The translations under genes were made by a program, and so were the position numbers. A stretch of 7,964 bases of DNA from Bacteroidales bacterium (GTDB lineage Bacteria; Bacteroidota; Bacteroidia; Bacteroidales; JAADGE01), in NCBI GenBank assembly GCA_029932445.1, contig JAOZQB010000135.1, forward strand, positions 1 through 7,964, given 5' to 3'. Below the pieces are notes generated by a model, which made no database searches, had not been told where the DNA came from, and was given only the letters and a program-made list of their open reading frames with translations. Of this stretch, positions 1 to 5,376 are shown piece by piece. Position 1 is the first letter of the stretch; each line of letters begins with the position of its first letter.

Positions 1-14
1 ACTTTATTTCTGCG

Positions 15-41
15 TTAACCGGAGTTAAGATTACCGGTTAA
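15..41 (-). terminator. Stem-loop at the end of the GH20 gene (possible terminator)
   Basis: A perfect 8-bp inverted repeat (TTAACCGG at 15-22, CCGGTTAA at 34-41) with an 11-nt loop covers the GH20 stop codon at 31-33 and the bases after it. It could form a hairpin at the 3' end of the GH20 transcript. No T-run follows on the minus strand, so it is not a classical intrinsic terminator. It could instead protect the mRNA end or be chance. The next gene to the left is outside the window. Confidence 0.3.
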
Positions 42-1557
42 AGTATTCTGATTTATAATAATTAATGTTCAAATTATCCAATCTTAAAGTATGTTTCTTT
101 AAACGTTCTTTATAGTTTTTCCAATTTAGGTTTTCTTCTTTAGACCATGCAATTTCAGAAACACCGATCAGGCGAGGGAATACCATATATTCTAAATCGT
201 TAGGTGTAACAATTGTTTCTGTCCATAAGGGTGCTTCAACTCCTAAGATATTGTTTCCGCTGACTCCTTCAATTAAAGAATCCGGTTTCCAATTATAGGC
301 ATCTTTAATATCGTTTAGTCCGGCCCATGTTAATCCTAATTTTGTTGAATCATTGTATTTTATGTCTAAATATATTTTATCAGAAGGCGACATAATAATC
401 TTTGCTCCCTTTTGTGAGGCAAGTTTTACATTTTTTACTTTCCCCCAAAATTGTACGATTGCATTGCTTTCAATATCGGCATCAACTATTTCGTCCCAAC
501 CGATCGGCTCTTTACCGTATGATTTTACAATCTCTCTTGTTTTATTAATAAAATTGATATAATCATCTTTATCAGTTTTTCTTGATTCATCGCCGCCTAT
601 GTGAATATAATTACCGGTTGTCATACTCGACAGTTCTCTTATCACATCATCAACAAATTTATATGTGACATCATTTTTTATACATAACGAACTGAAACCC
701 ACCTTGATTCCGCTGTACGGTTCCCTTGCTTTGTTATCACAATTCAACTCAGGGTAGGAAGCCAAAGCGGCATTAATATGTCCGGGCATATCTATTTCAG
801 GAATTATAGTAATGTGTTTTTTTAAGGCATACGCTTGAATTTCTAAATAATCTTTTTGAGTATAGAAACCGCCTTTTTCATTATTGACGGAAGATCTTGA
901 ACCGCTTTCAGTCAGATTCGGCCACGATTTTATTTCAATTCTCCAACCTTGGTCATCTGTTAAATGCAGATGCAATTTGTTAATTTTATAAGCAGAGATT
1001 AAATCTATAATATGCTTTACTTCATCTGCATTAAAAAAGTGACGCGCTACATCAAGCATAAAACCCCTGTACTCGTATCTCGGTGAATCTTCAATTTTTA
1101 ATAAGTCAAGTCTTACTTTGTCTTTTCCGTAAGTTCCGTTTTCGAAAGAAGGAGGAAGCAATTGCCGTAAGGTTTGTACAGCATAAAATGCGCCTATATC
1201 ACTTGGTGATTCAATCAATAAGCTTTCTTTATCAATAGTAATTCGATAGGATTCAATTCCGACCATAGCAGTATCAAGCGAAAAAACAATTGAATAATTT
1301 TTCGATTTGCCTGAGATTTCAATGCCTAATCCCTTAGTTAAATATTGTTTAAAAAAGCCGGCAGAATTCTTCAAAGAACGGTCAAATACCAGAGATGTCT
1401 TTTTGTTTATCTCAAAAAAACCGGCTGCTTTCATTACTTTATTCGGTATCGGAATCACATCTATAGTTGTTGGTTTATAATCTATGATTTCTTTGTTTGA
1501 ACATGAAATAAGTGCAATCATTATAATGATTAAAACTTTGGTTTTAGATAATATCAT
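31..1557 (-). CDS. Lipoprotein beta-N-acetylhexosaminidase, glycoside hydrolase family 20
   Basis: This exo-enzyme removes terminal beta-linked GlcNAc or GalNAc from oligosaccharides by substrate-assisted catalysis. Its 508 residues match the usual length of bacterial GH20 enzymes. Residues 1-19 form a lipoprotein signal with lipobox LISC and Cys19, so the protein should be exported and anchored to a membrane, with the leaflet unknown. Residues about 30-155 are the GH20b-like N-terminal domain and about 158-480 the catalytic barrel. The barrel shows YRGFMLDVARHFF with the substrate-binding Arg164, HLHLTDDQGWRIEIK (195-210), EIDMPGH (254-260), the catalytic pair Asp323-Glu324 in HIGGDES, GWDE (353-356) and EAPLWTE (441-447). 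All expected active-site residues are present. The ATG at 1557 puts the signal peptide exactly at the N-terminus, and there is no Shine-Dalgarno sequence. It is divergent from anmK. Family assignment is firm; the natural substrate (chitin oligomers, host glycans or wall fragments) cannot be read from sequence. Confidence 0.95.
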   Translation of the reverse strand: MILSKTKVLIIIMIALISCSNKEIIDYKPTTIDVIPIPNKVMKAAGFFEINKKTSLVFDRSLKNSAGFFKQYLTKGLGIEISGKSKNYSIVFSLDTAMVGIESYRITIDKESLLIESPSDIGAFYAVQTLRQLLPPSFENGTYGKDKVRLDLLKIEDSPRYEYRGFMLDVARHFFNADEVKHIIDLISAYKINKLHLHLTDDQGWRIEIKSWPNLTESGSRSSVNNEKGGFYTQKDYLEIQAYALKKHITIIPEIDMPGHINAALASYPELNCDNKAREPYSGIKVGFSSLCIKNDVTYKFVDDVIRELSSMTTGNYIHIGGDESRKTDKDDYINFINKTREIVKSYGKEPIGWDEIVDADIESNAIVQFWGKVKNVKLASQKGAKIIMSPSDKIYLDIKYNDSTKLGLTWAGLNDIKDAYNWKPDSLIEGVSGNNILGVEAPLWTETIVTPNDLEYMVFPRLIGVSEIAWSKEENLNWKNYKERLKKHTLRLDNLNINYYKSEYFNR

Positions 1558-1621
1558 ATATTTTTAAATTAAGCAATATTACTATATTAAATTTATTATG
1601 CAATTCCTTGATTTTTTCTCT

Positions 1622-1650
1622 CAAAGTTATAAAACTGAGTCTACTCCAAA
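1622..1650 (-). promoter_or_regulatory. Candidate GH20 promoter (Bacteroidota type)
   Basis: On the minus strand TAACTTTG (1629-1622) is an exact TAnnTTTG -7 box, 64 nt upstream of the GH20 ATG. TTTG at 1650-1647 sits 17 nt before it, within the 17-23 nt spacing known for Flavobacterium promoters. The -33 box lies inside the end of the 130-bp element and the -7 box inside the transposase remnant. Short motifs in AT-rich DNA often arise by chance, so this is a candidate only. Confidence 0.4.
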
Positions 1651-1766
1651 AAGTCAAAAAGTGATAATTTAGTCATCCGATGAATTTGTAATTAACTGAC
1701 TATTAGGATAAATGAATATCAGCATTATGCAAAATCATTAATCGGATGACTTTTTATAGTGGACTC
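1637..1766. mobile_element. MITE-like 130-bp element with terminal inverted repeats and 6-bp target duplication
   Basis: The ends are imperfect inverted repeats. The left end GAGTCTACTCCAAAAAGTC (1637-1655) pairs with the right end GACTTTTTATAGTGGACTC (1748-1766) at 16 of 19 positions. A second, perfect 11-bp inverted repeat lies inside: AGTCATCCGAT at 1671-1681 and ATCGGATGACT at 1741-1751. On the right the inner and outer repeats run together. On the left they are separated by about 19 extra bases that partly copy AAAAAGT, so the left end seems to have a local duplication. AAAACT flanks the element directly on both sides (1631-1636 and 1767-1772). No ORF fits inside. Removing the element plus one AAAACT restores the transposase motif YFEFYNFER, independent proof of the insertion boundaries. 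It is probably a deletion derivative of an IS mobilised in trans. I do not assign the parent family. Confidence 0.8.
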
Positions 1767-1962
1767 AAAACTCAAAAATAAGTTTTAATTCTTTTATATA
1801 ATCCGATTTCGTTTTTAAATGAACGTAAATATAAATCTTCATATTTTAAACGTCTCCAAAGTCGTTCATTATAAATGTTATCCGGTGCTCTTCATTTACT
1901 GTTCAAACTTATTTTTTTAAATAATCAATGAATATCGAACTTTTGACTGCCTAAATCTAGTC

Positions 1963-2155
1963 AAGTATGATAATCCTAAAAATCTATTTTATAAATTTGT
2001 AAACAAAACGTTGCATTTGCCGGTTGAATTTGTCAAGACTATTTTACCCTGAATTAATTTTAAACTTATTTTTTTATTAATATATTTGATTTTTATTAGA
2101 AAATCAATGATTTTAGCTTTTAATTTGCGCTTTTAATTAAATATTTTGAATAAAA
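1963..2155. other. AT-rich leader region upstream of anmK, no gene seen
   Basis: Between the recognisable transposase fragment and the anmK start I see no coding sequence, RNA gene or strong hairpin. The transposase similarity fades beyond about 1975. A stretch near 2008-2040 (TTGCATTTGCCGGTTGAA and flanks) is less AT-rich than its surroundings and could be older IS or gene debris, but I cannot identify it. The region must hold the anmK promoter. Confidence 0.5.
2081..2088 (+). promoter_or_regulatory. Candidate -7 box of the anmK promoter
   Basis: TATATTTG matches the Bacteroidota -7 consensus TAnnTTTG exactly and would give a leader of about 60 nt before the anmK ATG. No clear TTTG is found at the -33 distance. 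Nearby near-matches (TAATTTG at 2121, TATTTTG at 2142) are one base short of the consensus spacing. Confidence 0.35.
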
Positions 2156-3229
2156 ATGTCTGAAAAATCCGTTAAAAATAAAAAAATAATTCTCGGTATT
2201 ATGTCAGGAACCTCGCTCGATGGTTTAGACTTTGCTTTATGTTCATTTGAAGAATCAAATAAAAATCATTCATTTAAGATATTAAAAACAGGGTTCTTTG
2301 CTTACAATGATTACAAGAAAAATCAACTTTCGGAAGCACAAAATCTTAATGCTTATGACTTTATAAAGCTTCATAAACAATACGGAACATTTATCGGGAA
2401 AAAAGCGAATGATTTTTTGCAAGATACAATAAAGCCTGATTTTATTGCATCTCACGGGCATACGATATTTCATCATCCGGAAGAAAATATAACATTTCAA
2501 ATTGGTGACGGAGCATTTATTTCTGCCGAAACCGGAATTCCGGTTATTTCCGATTTCAGAAATCTTGATACGGCTTTGGGCGGACAAGGAGCACCTTTGG
2601 TTCCGATCGGGGATAAATTGTTATTTTCGGAATATGATTATTGTCTGAATTTAGGCGGTTTTGCAAATATATCATATGATGAAGAAGAAAAAAGAGTTGC
2701 TTATGATGTTTGTCCGTTTAATTTTATAATTAATTATTTTGCAAAATCAGTAGGGAAAGAATTTGATAAAGACGGTGAAATCGGAGAAAGAGGAAAAGTA
2801 AATCAACTACTTTTAAAAGAATTGAATAATATTGAATATTATAATCAAAAATTTCCGAAATCACTCGGCAGAGAATATGCCGAAGATTATTATTTACCGA
2901 TATTTAATCACTATAAAATATCTGTTGAAGATATTCTAAGAACATTTTACGAACATACGGCATTTCAGCTTAACAAATGCATTGTTCAAAAAAATAAAAG
3001 AAAAATTCTTGTTACAGGCGGCGGAACACATAATCGATTTTTTATTTCTTTACTTCAAAATTTTAGTGAATGTTTATGGATTGTTCCCGATAAAGAGATA
3101 ATTGATTTTAAAGAAGCAATAATTTTTGCATTTTTGGGTTTCTTAAGAAGTATCGAAAAAATTAATACACTTGGCTCTGTTACGGGTGCAAGCAGAAATT
3201 CGTCAGGCGGAAATATTTTTATTTTATAG
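2156..3229 (+). CDS. anmK: Anhydro-N-acetylmuramic acid kinase
   Basis: AnmK opens the 1,6-anhydro ring of anhydro-MurNAc and phosphorylates it with ATP, giving MurNAc-6-phosphate for the MurQ etherase. This is a cytoplasmic step of peptidoglycan recycling. The 357 residues match the family's normal length. Visible family blocks are the ATP-binding GIMSGTSLDGLD (14-25), SHGHTIFHHP (99-108), QIGDGAFISAETGIPVISDF (115-134), GGQGAPLVPIGD (142-153), LNLGGFANISY (164-174), the catalytic-base Asp184 in AYDVCPFN (compare DTGPGN in proteobacterial enzymes), the second ATP-binding loop VTGGGTHNRFF (286-296) and the ending SVTGASRNSSGG (341-352). There is no signal peptide. The ATG at 2156 leaves only a short lead before the first motif, and the leader is A-rich without a Shine-Dalgarno sequence. 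It is divergent from the GH20 gene and followed by a 123-nt gap. No murQ or nagZ lies in view, so the rest of the pathway must be elsewhere. Confidence 0.95.
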   Translation: MSEKSVKNKKIILGIMSGTSLDGLDFALCSFEESNKNHSFKILKTGFFAYNDYKKNQLSEAQNLNAYDFIKLHKQYGTFIGKKANDFLQDTIKPDFIASHGHTIFHHPEENITFQIGDGAFISAETGIPVISDFRNLDTALGGQGAPLVPIGDKLLFSEYDYCLNLGGFANISYDEEEKRVAYDVCPFNFIINYFAKSVGKEFDKDGEIGERGKVNQLLLKELNNIEYYNQKFPKSLGREYAEDYYLPIFNHYKISVEDILRTFYEHTAFQLNKCIVQKNKRKILVTGGGTHNRFFISLLQNFSECLWIVPDKEIIDFKEAIIFAFLGFLRSIEKINTLGSVTGASRNSSGGNIFIL

Positions 3230-3320
3230 AAATAAGATAGATAATTAGTTATTTATTAAAAATATTAACTTAAAAAATTAGTGATTTATCAATCATATTT
3301 TATTCTGTTTTAATTTTTTT

Positions 3321-3328
3321 TATCTTTG
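3321..3328 (+). promoter_or_regulatory. Candidate -7 box of the OmpA-like gene promoter
   Basis: TATCTTTG is an exact TAnnTTTG box, 24 nt before the ATG at 3353. Transcription would start near 3335, giving a leader of about 18 nt. This argues for transcription independent of anmK and rules out a start inside the box itself. A clear -33 TTTG is not visible. Confidence 0.5.
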
Positions 3329-3352
3329 CTTTTATCATTTAATCCTCTCACC

Positions 3353-5374
3353 ATGAAAAATATTAAAACCGTAATTTTCTTTCTTTCTTTTGTTTTGATT
3401 TCCGTTAATGCTTATTCTCAAAAACGAATGATTAAAAAAGCTGACGAAGCGTTTGCAATCGGCGAATATTTTTTGGCTTCTGAAACGTATGAAAAAGTGT
3501 ATGAAAAACTAACATCGAAACCGGAAAAAGCAGAAGTTGCATTCAAACTGGGTGAATGCGGCAGGATTATGATGAATAACAGAAAAGCAGCCAAATGGTA
3601 TCGAAAAGCGGTCAGATATAATGTGGAAAAACCTTTGGCTTGGTTATATTACGGCAATGCATTAAAATCTCTCGGAAAATATGATGAAGCAAAGATTCAA
3701 TTTAAAAAATATCAAAATTTAATTCCTGCCGATGAAAGAGGAAAAATCGGAGAAAAATCCTGCGATTTTGCACTTGATTGGATAGCAAATCCGACACGCT
3801 GGTCCGTTATAAAAGTCGAAGATATTAACTCAAAATATGCTGATTTCTCACCGTCTTTCGGGAAAAGTAAAGCCGAAATTTATTTTTCTTCTACACGAGA
3901 AAGTGCGCACGGCAAAGATCCCAGCAATATTACCGGACAAAGTTACGCTGATATCTTTACGGCAAAAAAAGATCGAAAAGGAAAATGGAGTGTTCCCGTA
4001 CCTGTTGAGGGCAATGTGAATACCCCGGGAAGTGAAGGAGCAGCTGTCATTTTAAATGAAGGAAGTACCATGTATTATTCTATGTGTAAGCAAACTGAAA
4101 ATGCAAATATGGGCTGCAAAATTTATAAATCACGGTATAATGCAGGCGGTTGGTCTGACCCGCAAGAAGTTGAGTTAACGGGTGACAGCAGTGTAACGGT
4201 CGCACATCCGGCGGTATCAAAAGATGAATTGACCATGTATTTTGTAAGTGACAGCATTCCCGGAATGAAATGCAGAGGCGGAAAAGATATTTGGGTGGTA
4301 AAACGTTCGAGTTCGAACGGAAAATGGAACAAACCTGAAAATTTGGGTTCAAAAATTAATTCCAAAGGGAATGAAAAATTTCCGTACGTAAGTGATGACG
4401 GAACATTATATTTTGCCTCAGACGGACATCCCGGAATGGGCGGACTCGACATTTTTAAAGCCGTAAAAAACGGAACAACGTGGGAAGTTGAAAACATGAA
4501 ATCGCCGATTAATTCTCCGAAAGATGATTTCGGTATTTGCTTTTATCAAAATAAGAAATTCGGTTATTTAAGTTCAGACAGAGATAAATACATAAATTTA
4601 TATGAATTTTCAATGCCCGATTTAATTTTTGTAATGAAAGGGAAAGTCATAAATTCAAATTCAAATGCACCTCTTCCTGATGCAAAAGTTCATTTAACAA
4701 GTCCGAGCGGACATGAATCCGAAATTACGTCTGCATCCGACGGGACATTTCGATTTAATTTACATCCGAAAACGGATTATACCGTGATAGCTTCAAAATC
4801 AAAATATTTGAGCGCTGTTGTCGATCGCTCTACAAAAGGATTGAATAAAAGTAAAACCTTTGACATTATTTTAGATTTGGCTCCGATAAAAAACACCTTT
4901 GAATTACCTAATATAGAATACGATGTTGCAAAAACGACTTTACGTCCCGAATCTATGGTTTCTTTGGATAAATTAGTGAAAATTCTAACTGTTAATTCTC
5001 ATATCACTATTGAACTGTCGGCAAACACCGATTATCGAGGCGGTGATGAGTATAATCAGAAACTTTCCGAAGGACGGGCTCAATCCGTAATGAATTATTT
5101 GATTTCGAAAGGGATAAAAGCTGATCGACTAACATCAGTGGGTAATGGTGAGAAAAATCCGAAAATGATTAGTGCAAAAACTAAAAACGGAAGGAAAATA
5201 TTATCAAAATATAAATTTTTGAAAAACGGTGATAAGCTTACCGAAACTTTTATCAATAAACTTGAAACCGATGAGCAAAAAGAAATTTGCCATCAGCTGA
5301 ATCGTCGAACCGAGTTCCGTGTTTTACGTGATGATTACGGTATTAATGCCGTAAAATTCGGCAGCGGGAAATGA
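3353..5374 (+). CDS. PorE-type OmpA family protein (TPR, PD40 propeller, CRD, OmpA domains)
   Basis: This is a cell-envelope protein whose C-terminal domain should grip peptidoglycan. I chose the ATG at 3353 (673 aa). An in-frame TTG at 3326 lies within the likely -7 box and would put nine residues in front of a good signal peptide. Residues 1-22 are the signal peptide (hydrophobic core IKTVIFFLSFVLI, cleavage likely after AYS). TPR-like helices span about 24-140. Five PD40/WD40-like strands follow (FSPSFGKSKAEIYFSS, AAVILNEGSTMYYS, HPAVSKDELTMYFVSD, FPYVSDDGTLYFASD, ICFYQNKKFGYLSSD), from about 160 to 415. A carboxypeptidase-regulatory-like domain spans about 425-510, and the OmpA C-terminal domain about 515-663. 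In that domain Asp560 (ANTD) and Arg575 (SEGRA) match the diaminopimelate-contacting pair, and the insert FLKNGDKLTETFI before NRRTEFRVL is typical of this Bacteroidota group. Domain order matches P. gingivalis PorE, a type IX secretion accessory, but paralogues abound and no porP/sprF partner is present here, so I give no symbol. Confidence 0.9.
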   Translation: MKNIKTVIFFLSFVLISVNAYSQKRMIKKADEAFAIGEYFLASETYEKVYEKLTSKPEKAEVAFKLGECGRIMMNNRKAAKWYRKAVRYNVEKPLAWLYYGNALKSLGKYDEAKIQFKKYQNLIPADERGKIGEKSCDFALDWIANPTRWSVIKVEDINSKYADFSPSFGKSKAEIYFSSTRESAHGKDPSNITGQSYADIFTAKKDRKGKWSVPVPVEGNVNTPGSEGAAVILNEGSTMYYSMCKQTENANMGCKIYKSRYNAGGWSDPQEVELTGDSSVTVAHPAVSKDELTMYFVSDSIPGMKCRGGKDIWVVKRSSSNGKWNKPENLGSKINSKGNEKFPYVSDDGTLYFASDGHPGMGGLDIFKAVKNGTTWEVENMKSPINSPKDDFGICFYQNKKFGYLSSDRDKYINLYEFSMPDLIFVMKGKVINSNSNAPLPDAKVHLTSPSGHESEITSASDGTFRFNLHPKTDYTVIASKSKYLSAVVDRSTKGLNKSKTFDIILDLAPIKNTFELPNIEYDVAKTTLRPESMVSLDKLVKILTVNSHITIELSANTDYRGGDEYNQKLSEGRAQSVMNYLISKGIKADRLTSVGNGEKNPKMISAKTKNGRKILSKYKFLKNGDKLTETFINKLETDEQKEICHQLNRRTEFRVLRDDYGINAVKFGSGK

Positions 5375-5376
5375 AT

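Larger units (their letters stand above)
1596..1962 (-). pseudogene. Decayed C-terminal fragment of an IS3-family (OrfB, DDE) transposase
   Basis: On the minus strand a stop-free run of 38 codons (1888 down to 1775) reads APDNIYNERLWRRLKYED, then LYLRSFKNEIGLYKRIKTYF. This is the family's 'RALDNIFIERLWRSLKYE' block, which carries the catalytic Glu of the DDE triad (codon 1867-1865), followed by its usual tail. Upstream, with frameshifts and stops, come remnants resembling 'TDQGSQFTS..FIDYLK': Asp at 1962-1960, then SSIFIDYLKK. The Asp-to-Glu distance is 95 nt, against 108 for an intact D-x35-E, so bases have been lost. After F (1777-1775) an extra T shifts the frame, and a 130-bp element then interrupts the gene. 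Beyond it the end continues as FYNFERKNQGIA-stop at 1596. Most of the gene (about 200 N-terminal residues) is missing, and it cannot make active transposase. Family identity rests on motif recognition, not a search. Confidence 0.8.

Noticed and set aside
1905..2076. 15-bp direct repeat AAACTTATTTTTTTA at 1905-1919 and 2062-2076
   Set aside because: Low-complexity AT/T-run sequence that recurs easily in this DNA. There is no matching structure at either copy to suggest element ends.
3326..3352. Upstream TTG start adding nine residues to the OmpA-like protein
   Set aside because: The TTG sits inside the TATCTTTG -7 box and would precede the signal peptide with an unlikely extension. The ATG at 3353 gives a normal signal peptide.
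3230..3352. Terminator after anmK
   Set aside because: The gap is very AT-rich, but I found no stable GC-containing stem followed by a T-run.
4080..4497. Antisense open frames of 90 and 124 codons within the OmpA-like gene
   Set aside because: They lie wholly inside a well-supported gene, show no family motifs and no start signals, and are explained by its codon bias.
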